Positions 10,310-20,074 of a DNA stretch of 64,000 bases are shown piece by piece; position 1 is the first letter of the stretch; each line of letters opens with the position of its first letter. The notes below the pieces were generated by a model. The model was given only the letters and a program-made list of their open reading frames with translations, was not told the origin of the DNA and did not search any database. A program made the translations under genes and the position numbers. Where the stretch lies: positions 186,001 through 250,000 of the forward strand of contig CM029628.1 of assembly GCA_017311315.1 (NCBI GenBank). The letters run 5' to 3'. Origin of the DNA: Dendrocalamus latiflorus. Taxonomy: Eukaryota > Streptophyta > Magnoliopsida > Poales > Poaceae.

Positions 10310-13300
10310 TCAAAAGCGCGCGTTCTCGAAGCCGTGCAGATCGCTCACCCGGTTCATCGACTTGCGCATGATGGCCACCTTCGCCAGCTGCTCCGCCGCG
10401 CGCCACGCCGACGTCGGGGTCAACGGCTCCCCCCGCGGCGTCCCCACGGGCGTCTCCCTCCTGCTCCTGGACGTCGGCGTCACTGGCTGCTGCTGGCTGC
10501 GCCGCCACCGCATGTCGCTGAGCTCCGTGTCGAGGCTGCCCAGCAGGTCCTGCTGCTGCTGCGTCGGCGCCGACTGCAGCACCAGCGTCCGCGCCGACGA
10601 GAGAAGGTGGATGGCCGTCGCGAAGTCGCTCAGCTCTGCCAGCCGCCGCGACTCGGCGACCGCACGGGTGGCCACAAACAGGTCATGCAGGCGCTGTGAG
10701 GAACTCCCGCCGTGGAGAGGGGGCAGCAGCAGCGGCTGCTCGGCGCCGCGCAGCGTGTCCTGCGAGGCCGGGTCGCGGTAGACGCACCTCACGGACAGCG
10801 AGTGCGGGTGGTTGTGCCGCGCGCCCAATGGCGCCCGCAGCTCCACCAGCAGCTCCCGCTCCTCCTCCGCGTACATCTCGCCCAGCCGGACACTGAGCGC
10901 CGCACCGCCGTTGCCGCCGGCGAGGGCCACGGCCTGCTGCCCGGGACCGCTGGAGTACACCGACGTTATCTCCCCCGTCGGGAAGGCGAGGTCCAAGTGC
11001 ACCTCCTGCATGACGACGCTGACAAGGCCGCCGAGGCATTTCGCGAAGGCGTGCTCCACAGGGGGTGCTCCGACTTGCTCCTCCTTGGCCACCACCGGCT
11101 CGTCTCCTGGCCCGATGGGGATCTCCACGTGGGTGAAGCGTGTGGCCAGAGGAGCTGCTGCTTGTGGGCGGCGTAGACCATGGTGATCTTGCTGCTGCTG
11201 CTGCTGTGTGTCCGATAAGAGCATGACCGTAGCGACTGGGTTGCGGTCGCGGCGGTCCTCGAGGACCTTGGTGGCCTTGCGCAGCGCGTCGCCGACGCAG
11301 GCGTTCTGCGCCTGCTCCTGCCCCTGCGCGGCGGCGCACACCACGAGCCGGTCCACGATCTGGCGCGCCGACCGCTGCCCCTGCCTTGACATCCGCCGCA
11401 ACGGCAGCAGGCGCTTAGCGGCGCCTGAGAAGGCGACGATGGAGAGGCGGTCGGCCGGGCCGAGCGACGCGATGACCAACCGCATCCCTCGCTTCAGCGT
11501 CTGCAGCTTCTCGCCCATCATGCCCTGGCTCACGTCCAGCACGGTCACCAGGTCAATGGGCGCGCGGCGCGCAGACGACGACCGCAGCCCGGGCGCCTTC
11601 ACCTTCACGGCCACCACGTACTTGCCATGCCTCCGGCCGGACGACACCAGGGCAGCCTCCGGCGCCACGGTCACCGCCAGCCCGGTTCTCGGCCGCGGCG
11701 GGTGCGGGAAGAAGCCCCTGAACTCGCCCTCCCTGCCCGCGTCATCCTCGTCGGCCTCCGGGATCGGGTTGAACCCACCGTTGGCGGCGGCGGCCTTGGG
11801 AACCAGGAGAGGCTCGTCGTCGTCGTACACTTTGGGGACGCCGGACGAGGGCGGCGTCTTGCGGCCGGAGTCATCGGAGATCCCGCGTTTGTGGTGGGGG
11901 GAGCGGTTCTTGGCATTGTCGTCGATGGCGACCGCGGGGACGGAGGAGTGGTGGAGGCGGAGGGAGGCGAGGAAGGGGGCCTGGCGCCACGGGGCGGAGC
12001 AGACGGGGCAGGAGAGGGCGCCGGAGAAGGTGGCGCGGGCGTGGGCGGCGATGCAGGGGAAGTGGAAGGAATGGGAGCACTCCGCCGTGAACACCGCCGA
12101 GCTGCCGCCGTTCTTGACGCCGTGAGAGCACACGCCGCACCGAGCCTGCACGCCAGTCATCAATCAATCAAAATCACTCGAAGAAGGGAAAAAAAATCAT
12201 GGAAAACGAAGCAAAGAAGACGAAAGGAAAGCAACATTGGAAGGAGGAAAAGATCTTTTTGGGCAGTAGCACTAGGAATTAGAATGTGAATCATTTGAGT
12301 ACTCAATCAAAATCAAGATAAAGCTGGTCTGATCTGATCTGATCTGATCTATCTTTTTCCCATCTAGCTCTAGCTAGGCTCCACCCCAGCTTCTCTCTCC
12401 TCCTTTCTTTCACTCGACATGAAGCCCAAAAGGAGAAGCAGCCTTTTCTCTTCCCTCTTACAACTTGCATCCTACTGCTGCTACTGGTACTATCTTCCTT
12501 CGAGATCATTCTCGGCGTCTTCTTCTTTTCCCCTCTATGTCCCTCTTTTATGTCTTGAGAAGAGAGATCTCATCTCTCCATAAAACAAAAGAGAGGAAAA
12601 GGTTGGTAGGGGATCTGAATTGTAATCCAGTCTCTGAAATGACAGAGCCAAATTGGACTGGACGGAAGAAGATCAAGAAAGGTGTCAAGCAAAAACAAAA
12701 GGGTGGATCGTAAAGCTGCTACTGCCCTATAATAATAGTTAGTTAATTATTACAAGGAGAATCGAATCTCAAGAGAGAAGAGGAAGAGAGGGAAGAGGAT
12801 TAGGACAAAACAGAGGGGGTGGTGGTAATGATTGGTTGATTTGTTCTCCGATGGGGATCGCCAATTAGCAGCGGCCAAGGTAAGAGAGAGAAGCAACAAC
12901 ATTTGCTTTTGCATTGCATATTTGCATTGTATTGCAGCACTCAACAACAACAAAAGAAGAGATAGGAGACAGAAAAAATCGTTTTTTTCCTTTCTGATTC
13001 TTTGTTCAAGAAGCCATGGAGAGTGTGTGACGCTACTTGGATAGGATACAGACAAAGACAGACCTTGGTAGGGAGGATGGAGGCCTTGAAGAGCGCGAAT
13101 CTGGATGGGGATCTGGGCGACGACGGCGCCGACAGCGCCTGCAGCAGCGGCATCCTCTTCTTGGCCGGCGCCGGCGCCGAGGGCGGCGGGGTCACGGTGG
13201 CGGCGGCCTCCGGACCGACCTGTGGCTGCGGTGGGGGGTTGGTACGGCAGCGGAGGGCGGGCGTGGAGGGGTTGCTTCCGCCGCCGCCGATGCCGGAGAA

Positions 13301-13423
13301 GAATCCTCCAAGCTTGCCGGCCGTCCGGGGGCTGGGCGCGTCATGCGGGCGGCGCTTGGTGGCGGCGTCGTGGTCATCTCGGCGTACGGACGTGCACAGT
13401 GCCCTCCGCCACCCCGTCCCCAT
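10310..13423 (-). CDS. RING/vWA E3 ubiquitin ligase, WAV3 family
   Basis: There are two exons, 13064-13423 and 10310-12145, with an in-phase intron (AAG|GTCTGT ... GTGCAG|GCT); the product is 731 aa. The start MGTGWRRALCTSVRR at 13423 is preferred over an upstream in-frame ATG at 13546 because it matches the family N-terminus. A Pro/Ser-rich basic leader is followed by a C3H2C3 RING finger at residues 123-169 (C123, C126, C143, H145, H148, C151, C166, C169). Next come a low-complexity linker, a vWA domain from about 318 to 455, a vWA-associated C-terminal region, and the conserved tail GEPLTPTSAWRAAEQLAKVA. Arabidopsis WAV3-family ligases act in root gravitropism. The vWA metal site reads DVSQG (324-328) instead of DXSXS, so metal binding may be lost. 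No frameshift is seen. Confidence 0.94.
12328..12350. repeat. (GATCT)n microsatellite in WAV3-type intron
   Basis: About four and a half tandem copies of GATCT lie inside the single intron of the RING/vWA gene. Confidence 0.9.
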
Positions 13424-13517
13424 CGTCCTTTCTTCTTCTTCTTGATCTCTCTTTCCGTCCCGCTGATGTGTTTGCTCGGCAACGAAGAGAGGAGGGAACA
13501 ACTGGTACTGGCGCGTG

Positions 13518-13525
13518 CTTATATC
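13518..13525 (-). promoter_or_regulatory. Candidate TATA box of WAV3-type gene
   Basis: The minus strand reads GATATAAG about 95 bp upstream of the start codon, which suits a TATA box with a leader of 60-70 bases. This rests on position and sequence only. Confidence 0.45.
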
Positions 13526-13589
13526 ATGTATGTATGTATGAATCACATGGCCAAGGTGGTGCTCGTTTCACTCGTAGTCTGATAATTTC

Positions 13590-13900
13590 GTTTTTTTAGC
13601 TTTTATTTCTATTCTTTTGTAATATTCCTGATGATATAAATTTTTATTTTTTTAAATTATGTTAAAAAGTTAATAGTAGTTATAATATATTTTTAGTCAC
13701 CACAGAGCTTTAGCTTTTTCTGTACTGCAGTGGCTAAAAATATACTATAGTTGCTGTTAACTCTTCAACATAATTAAATTTAAAAAAACAGAAGAAAAAA
13801 TTATATTATTATAGACAATGCATCTGAATAAAGAGTACAAGAATAGGCAAAATCCTAAAAAAATAAAATTAAATAAAATTAAGAAGTTAGATGACAAAAA
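13590..13900. repeat. AT-rich inverted-repeat MITE-like element
   Basis: The left half (AAATTATGTTAAAAAGTTAA near 13654) is complementary in diverged form to the right half (GTTAACTCTTCAACATAATT near 13756), forming an imperfect foldback. The wording resembles the repeats at 14105-14275, 15932-16249, 56705-56946, 59806-60052 and 60105-60350. The ends and target duplication could not be fixed. Confidence 0.5.
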
Positions 13901-14104
13901 TAGAAGACCATTGAAGCAGTCCAAAAGGCTCCTCTTCTCCTCTTGGGTTGTTTCGGTTTTGTATGGGGTTACTTGGCCGGGGCCCTCCAATTTTTTTTGT
14001 TTAAATTTCTCTGCTCTTCTCTTTTTTTTCCCTATCTATACTATCTTCCTCTCTAAGTGGGTTACTTTGTGGCGTGTTTGGTTGGTGTCATGTTCTGTTC
14101 ACTG

Positions 14105-14275
14105 AACTTCTGTTTCTAGCTTTTGTGTCTACCTTCTTGTTTTTTAATTAGCTTTTTTGGTTTTTTTTGTCATTTTATTTATTCCTTTGCATTTTTTGTA
14201 ATGATATAATATTTTTTATTTTTAAATTTAATTACGCTGAAAAGTTACCAACAGTTACAATACAATTAAGCGGTT
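14105..14275. repeat. Partial copy of the AT-rich MITE-like family
   Basis: The motif order (AGCTTTTTTGG, TTTGTAATGATATAAT, TTTTTAAATTTAATTACG) matches half of the foldback family seen at 13590 and 60105. It appears truncated. Confidence 0.4.
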
Positions 14276-14322
14276 TTTTAAATTACGTACGGGTCCTCGT
14301 TTACTTACGTACAAGTTCTCGC

Positions 14323-14426
14323 TTTTTTATGAAAAAGATCTTTGACTTTTCCGAAAATACACATGTGCCCTCGGTTTTTTACGAAAAAGACCTTTGATTT
14401 TTCCAGAAATACACATGCGCCCTCGG
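14323..14426. repeat. Two tandem 52-bp units
   Basis: The block TTTTTTAYGAAAAAGAYCTT followed by an ACACATGYGCCCTCGG end recurs with a 52-bp period, at 14323 and 14375, with a few substitutions. Confidence 0.8.
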
Positions 14427-14936
14427 TTTTTTTTAAAACCTCTCACGAATTATCGTCTTTTTTACTTCGATACACACGGTGGCTGGCGCGACGTGACGCC
14501 GCGTCTATGAAGCTAGTGAAATAATATATGGAGGCGGCAGAGGGGAGGGGAAGGTCAGAGCAGAGCAGTGCATTGGTCAAACCCTCATCAGTCAATACAT
14601 CTCTCTGACCGCCTGTATTACATTGCTCCCGCGGTCACCTCTCCTCTACCTACCTCTAGTCTGTAGTAGTACATCTATCACTTGTTCTCACTCCTCGATT
14701 CGATCGCCATTAATTGGCGAGCAAAGAAAAAAGAACCCAATGATTAAACAAACTATTTTTGCAAGCGGGAGGGAGGGAGAGGGGCTGCATGCATGCGCAT
14801 GTATGTGCAACTCGCTCATCTCGATCGCAAAACGCGAGGAATCGCATCGCATCCTCCCTCAGAGTTGAGCACGTGTGTGCATCCGCAAGTGTTTCCATCT
14901 ACTACCATTTCAGAGTCCATATCGATTTAGCTCTTA

Positions 14937-15303
14937 GAGTAACTCCAGCAGGGCCTTTACTTGAGCCCTCATCCTATTTTTGAGAGTCGAGGGGCAAAAA
15001 ACTCATTCCAGCAGGACTCCTACTTGAACCCTCAAAAGTAGGGGGCCCTCAAATCTCCCCCTCGAGCCCTCATTCCTGGGGGGTCTGGAGGGAGCCCCTA
15101 CTTTTGAGGGCTCAAGTAGGGACCCTGCTGGAGTGAGTTTTTTGCCCCTCGACCCTCAAAAGTAGGATGAGGATGTGTCATCCCCTCTAAGAATGAATTT
15201 GAGGGTCCTGTTTTAAGGGCTCCTGCTGGAGTGTAGCCCAAAAAACAGAGCCCTCAAATAAAAAGTAGGGGCCCTGTTTTGAGGGCTACTGCTGGAGTTG
15301 CTC
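14937..15303. mobile_element. PIF/Harbinger-type MITE with internal palindrome
   Basis: This 367-bp element is flanked by TTA (14934-14936 and 15304-15306). The TIRs are GAGTAACTCCAGCAG and, inverted, GAGCAACTCCAGCAG. The interior from about 14965 to 15175 folds back on itself through repeated CCCTCAAAAGTAGG-type blocks. No open frame. The trinucleotide target and end sequence indicate PIF/Harbinger origin. Confidence 0.85.
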
Positions 15304-15306
15304 TTA

Positions 15307-15931
15307 GAACAGTATGTTTCGGTACTGATCATACCGACGTATCGTTTCAGATTTAATATATTTATTTATAAGTATATATATATGTAATTATATGCACCCA
15401 TAATTTCACTTAAAATCTCACTTTAAATACATAACCATAGCATAAAAATGTATGGCCAGTACCGGAATGATTATAACGGAATGGGTTGGTATTGGCCGAT
15501 ATTGTCTAGTACGGGATAGAGGATTCATCGTGCCGTTTTGCTTGCTACCGTTTCGGCCATTCCGACCAAAATTGGAACGGAATTTACAACTTTGATTTCC
15601 ATGGACAGAGTGCCAGCCACAATGGATGGGGGTTTTCCCTCGATACTACATACAGAATGGAAAATGATAGTCAAGGGCACTCTATGGATTTTATGATTTT
15701 TTATTGCGAAAATATAACAAAGAATGGAAAATCCAAGCCAAGCTGTAAAAAGAAGGAACAATGGTATCTTTTTGGTGGTATTAAAGTGTGCCTAACTCTT
15801 TCACTTACGAAAGGAGTATGGCCAAACATGTCCTGTTTTCGTGCCAAATAGCCAATTTCTCCAAACTCGAAGGCTCCGAGAGCAGCAACATTCCAAATTA
15901 AGCGTTTAATGCATTTGCGCATTTTCATTAC
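15307..15931. other. Unassigned AT-rich intergenic DNA
   Basis: No gene is recognised. Phrases such as GTACCGGAATGA and TTGGTATTGGCCG suggest an old transposon fragment, but no ends can be shown. Confidence 0.35.
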
Positions 15932-16249
15932 TAGTTGTTGTGCTCAGTTAAACTATTTTTTTGCTTTTAGTTTTTTTACTATAGCTGATTTATTTTGCTC
16001 TATATCAGCTGATAATTTTTAATGTAATTAAATTTAAAAATAAAAAATAGGTTATCCTATTATGGATAATACAAAGAAAGACAAGAAATCGGCGGTTAGT
16101 TGTTGTGCTCAGTTGAACTTTTGCTTTTAGCTTTTTTACTATAGCTAATTTATTTTGCACTATAGTAGCTGATAGTTTTTATTGTAATTAAATTTAAAAA
16201 TAAAAAATTGGTTATCTTATTATGGATAATACAAAGAAAGACAAGAAAT
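15932..16249. repeat. Tandem duplication (165-bp period) of MITE-like sequence
   Basis: TAGTTGTTGTGCTCAGTT begins both at 15932 and at 16097, and each is followed by about 155 bp of closely matching AT-rich sequence ending ACAAGAAAT. The unit belongs to the same AT-rich family as 13590 and 60105. Confidence 0.8.
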
Positions 16250-18260
16250 AAACATAAAAAAATAAAATAGTAGATAGTAAATTAAAAGTTAAAAACCGAG
16301 TCGAGACTTCCAGAGGCCTTAACTGTTATCCCGGTGGCATGCACATGGTTCGCGATGGACCGGTACTTTCACTGTCAGTGGCTGCGGTGAGTTTCAGAGC
16401 CACCATTTTTGCCTCTGGGGCGTTCGAAGCAAGCTTTTCTTTCCTGTCATTTCGCGAGACTTGAGAGAGTACTTACTCTGAGACCGATCTTCAATAAGCT
16501 GATGGGTATAGCCAGATAGATGGCATGCACAGTGACTTCACTGTAACTGAAGATGTCGCGACATGGCAGACCAGTGGCTGGGCCAGCCACAGGACAGATC
16601 TATTTTATTTTTATCTGCTCAGCTGGACGCGTTTGGATCCTTGGGTGATTTGGACTCCATCGATCCTTCCATCATACGTGAATGATTACGCGCGCCGTGC
16701 AACGCTGACGGACGGTAGAGCTTTCGCATTCCTTTTGACTCACCTTTTGACTGGTCGTCGATCTGATCCGCCTTTTGACTCACCGGTTTATCAGTCTAAT
16801 CGGCCGTTAGTCGGTCAGATCATCGATTCAATATGATTTGATAGTATAATAAGTTTCTTACGTAACAGAATAAGCCGTGAACTATTGAAGTTGCCATGTC
16901 GTCACCCTTCGCCTCACCTATTTCATTCTTGTATTTTGTATTACTACGTTCAAAATGAGCCTTAGTCTGTGGACTATATATGGAGATGCATTAGCACTGC
17001 CAGTAACCTACTCAAGAGAGGAAAGTTGTTAGTGCATGCCTACATGGTACGAATCTGGTTCCATAAGAGCATTCACAATGGTTTGTATCTAAACCCTTTT
17101 CACACCATCTAGATACAACCTTATATACAACTCCACCAATGCATTGTATCTAATAACTAGCCTACTAAGTTAATATCACAATTTTTCTCGGCTAGCCCCA
17201 CATGTCGTTTCCTATCCCCTCTCTCCTCCCTTTTCTTCCCTCCTCTCTTGATATGGGGTGCCCGATATTCTTGATGTCGGATCGAGAATAACTTGTGTGA
17301 CCTGATGATCCGTAGTTGCTCACCTGCTGCTAGATGTAATGGACTTTGTTATTCTTTGAATTCATCCAACCACACACTTTGAAGATAAATCCACTGACCA
17401 CCGAGTGGGTGATATCAAACCTCAATTCCCACCGAAAAAGCAAGAACAGTCTTTGGTTGAGGGTAACGCCCAATTCCTCTCGTGTTGGCTGTGATGAACA
17501 ACTTGGAAGAACAAGCATGTAACACTAGTAGATGCAAATAGCACTATGAAAGTTAAAAGTTAGATATTATAGTTCATACAAGCTAAATTCGGTTGAAAGT
17601 CAAAATAAACCCACCTTTAGTCTTGGTCTGAATGCCCAGCTTGTATCTCATTCAAGATACATGCATCATCTGCCTTCTATCCTTCTCTTCCAAGTTCCAC
17701 CTCAACAAAATAATTTTATGTGGCATATACTAAGATAATAAGTGAGGTGCACTATTGGAAGTGCCCTGCGGGCAGTAGAAAATCTGTGCAGTGAATGCAA
17801 CGCAAGGAGGTGGAAATTAAAATGTTGGGGAAGCGGGCCGACGGGCAGTAAAGAACGAGGGAAGTCGGATTGCGTGGAAGGAATGAATGGGGTTGGTGTT
17901 GGGTAGAGCTGGACCTGGACCTCGGTATTCCTTCCATCTCTTCTCGATCGTCGGGCACGACGCCCGGCCAGAATCAGTAAGCACACAACCCATCTCTCTC
18001 TCTCTCTCTCCTCCATAAGTCGTACCTACTAACAAAGCGATCACTGTTTTGTTCACGTAGCAACATTTTTTTATGTGGACTTGCAAAACTAGCCCCTTCG
18101 CTATACTGCGGCAGTAGCGGTAGGTGATACTGTCATTAGTTGCACTACACGACTACAATAGATTGTCTCCACCGTGAGTCCGTGACACCTATGGCAACCA
18201 TGGCAGGAGAGTGTCCAGCACGATAGGCGGTGGGCCCCACAACCCTATTGCAGTACCTAG
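16250..18260. other. Intergenic region left of the CACTA element
   Basis: No gene is supported. Short open frames at 16525-16836, 17330-17518 and 17702-18086 have no recognisable motifs. A (CT)n run lies near 17992-18010. The phrase GAGCATTCACAATGG at 17069 resembles a MITE end, but no partner was found. Confidence 0.4.
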
Positions 18261-18681
18261 GTGTGGCAGGGCCTAATGTGGTCCTATGGCACGATAGGTC
18301 CTACTGTGGAGCCATACCGCAACAGGTTTGCGGCTATCGCGTTTGTGAGCGACTTGCCACCGTCTATCACTACTACAGAAAGGCTAATAGTAGACGGCAA
18401 ATCACAGACGGTTTTGTGAAACCGTCTGTAATGTAAACTATTACAGACGGTTTTAATTTGAAGGCCGTCTGTGTGGCAGGGCCTAATGTGGTCCTATGGC
18501 ACGATAGGTCCTACTGTGGAGCCATACCGCAACAGGTTTGCGGCTATCGCGTTTGTGAGCGACTTGCCACCGTCTATCACTACTACAGAAAGGCTAATAG
18601 TAGACGGCAAATCACAGACGGTTTTGTGAAACCGTCTGTAATGTAAACTATTACAGACGGTTTTAATTTGAAGGCCGTCTG
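18261..18681. repeat. Perfect 210-bp tandem duplication spanning the CACTA left terminus
   Basis: The blocks 18261-18470 and 18471-18680 appear identical base for base. Each holds 107 bp of flank (starting GTGTGGCAGGGCC) plus the first 103 bp of the transposon (CACTACTACAGAAA onward). As a result two complete left termini exist, at 18368 and 18578, each preceded by TAT. Confidence 0.93.
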
Positions 18682-18914
18682 TGGTATTTGTGGCGGGAAA
18701 AAGGAGTATCACAGACGGTTCTTACTTCTGAACCGTCTGTGATACTGGAATATCACAGACGGTTTTTATTAAAAACCGTCTGTGATAATCTAGATTATCA
18801 CAGACGGTTTTTTATTAAAAATCGTCTATGTTGTGTCGACTATCACAGCCGGTTGTTGTTAAGAACCGTCTGGGAATGTTCACAGACGGTTTTTCACAAG
18901 ATCCGGCTGTGATG
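18400..18914. repeat. Left subterminal array of palindromic ACAGACGG units
   Basis: Successive units of the form ATCACAGACGG-TTT-spacer-AAA-CCGTCTGTGAT occur here, each an inverted repeat of about 35 bp. There are eight or nine units, counting those in the duplicated segment. Such subterminal motifs bind the TNPA-type protein in known CACTA elements; the motif itself is directly visible, and the binding is inferred. Confidence 0.9.
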
Positions 18915-19139
18915 TCCCTTTGTCTGTCATATTCTAGATCAGAGGTTAATATATAAGTACACATTGCTTCTAATAACTTAACTACAGAACTACTGAGACA
19001 AGAGGTCACAAATTAAAGGCAAATTTATTAATTTCAATTAGAGGCAAATTTATTACAAAAGTCGCACAGGTAAAGAGTTTCCCAGATTGTATTCTTTTGG
19101 GCTTCGTAAGCTTCTTCTTCCACTTGGGGACTTGGAGGA
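18915..19139. other. Spacer between left array and small ORF
   Basis: AT-rich sequence with no motif. The right part would be the 3' UTR of the minus-strand ORF. Confidence 0.4.
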
Positions 19140-19595
19140 TCAGCCGCTAAATTCTCGAACGCCGTTAAGAATTAAGATTGCCCTTGTCCTCAGCACTTCC
19201 TCGTGCAGCCTGGGCAAATGATCAGCAGCATCCATAATGTCGTACAGGATAGCATGAAAAGATTCCTCAGAATCTGCCGTTTCTGCTTGATCGGCAAGGC
19301 TATCCATCAGTCTCTGCAATGCGTGTAGAGCTTCTTCCGCATTGCGCACATTGTGGAGAAGAACCAGGGTGAGGGCTGTTTCCCTTTCTTGAGCGGCAAC
19401 GAGACGCCTCCGTCGACGACGGAGGATCAGGTCAAGCTGACGGATGCAAGAAAGTCGGGGAAGGAGAGCAGGGCGGGTGCGGAGAAGCTGCTCCAGATGC
19501 AAATTGCTGGCCGCCTGTGTAAGGTTCCGGTCGAACAATTCGTGATGAACAGATGAGAGGAAGGAGATGATCACAAGAACAGTAGTAGAAGCCAT
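19140..19595 (-). CDS. Uncharacterised 151-aa protein carried by the CACTA
   Basis: A clean 151-codon frame runs opposite to the transposase genes, starting ATGGCTTC at 19595. A TATA-like TTAAATATG lies about 75 bp upstream on the minus strand (19666-19674). The product begins with a hydrophobic segment (TTVLVIISFLSS) that could be a signal peptide or anchor, then a basic run (ILRRRRRRL), then long Leu/Ala/Glu-rich helices (NAEEALHALQRLMDSLADQA) ending GVREFSG. No family is recognised and no zinc or catalytic motif is seen. It may be an accessory gene of the element or a captured host exon. It is less decayed than the two transposase genes, both of which carry stops, which argues for a real or recent gene but does not prove it. 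Confidence 0.45.
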   Translation of the reverse strand: MASTTVLVIISFLSSVHHELFDRNLTQAASNLHLEQLLRTRPALLPRLSCIRQLDLILRRRRRRLVAAQERETALTLVLLHNVRNAEEALHALQRLMDSLADQAETADSEESFHAILYDIMDAADHLPRLHEEVLRTRAILILNGVREFSG

Positions 19596-19807
19596 GTTGT
19601 ATTAATTGTATATTGTATTGTACGTACGTAGAAGCTAGCTAGAGACCTGGATTAGGAGCGCATATTTAACCTTTAGCACAAACGGTTCGTATACCCAAAC
19701 ATGAATGATATAGACGCTTCGTATAATGATCGAGAGACGTTAATTAGACGATCGAAACACGAAGCATTCTGGCATCGAAACACGCGCGAAACGTTCTGGT
19801 ATGAAGC

Positions 19808-19892
19808 TTATCACAGACGGTTTTTAATAAAAAAACCGTCTGTGATAATTTATTATCACAGACGATTTTTAGTTAAAAACCGTCTGTGATAA
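19808..19892. promoter_or_regulatory. Internal palindromic array 1, upstream of TNPD
   Basis: Two full palindromic units (TTATCACAGACGG ... CCGTCTGTGATAA and a variant) lie 183 bp before the TNPD start codon and about 210 bp upstream of the divergent small ORF. They are the same motif as the terminal arrays but 1.4 kb inside the element. The position suggests a promoter element bound by the transposition protein. Confidence 0.7.
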
Positions 19893-20074
19893 TGACAAAG
19901 GCATTTATTGCGCTGCTCAGACCGCATCGTCTTCATTTCGATCCAGATCTAGCCACTGCTGCGCACTTTTTCACTCGGGAGGAAGCTAGAGCGATTTCAG
20001 GCCAGTTAATTTGGTGGGAAGAGGCAGAGATTGAGCTTTGAATTAAGATTCAGACTTTCCTGGTTGCTGTAGAT

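Noticed and set aside
10302..12289. Long plus-strand frames antisense to the WAV3-type gene
   Set aside because: They are shadows of a GC-rich exon; only the minus strand shows RING and vWA domains and proper splicing.
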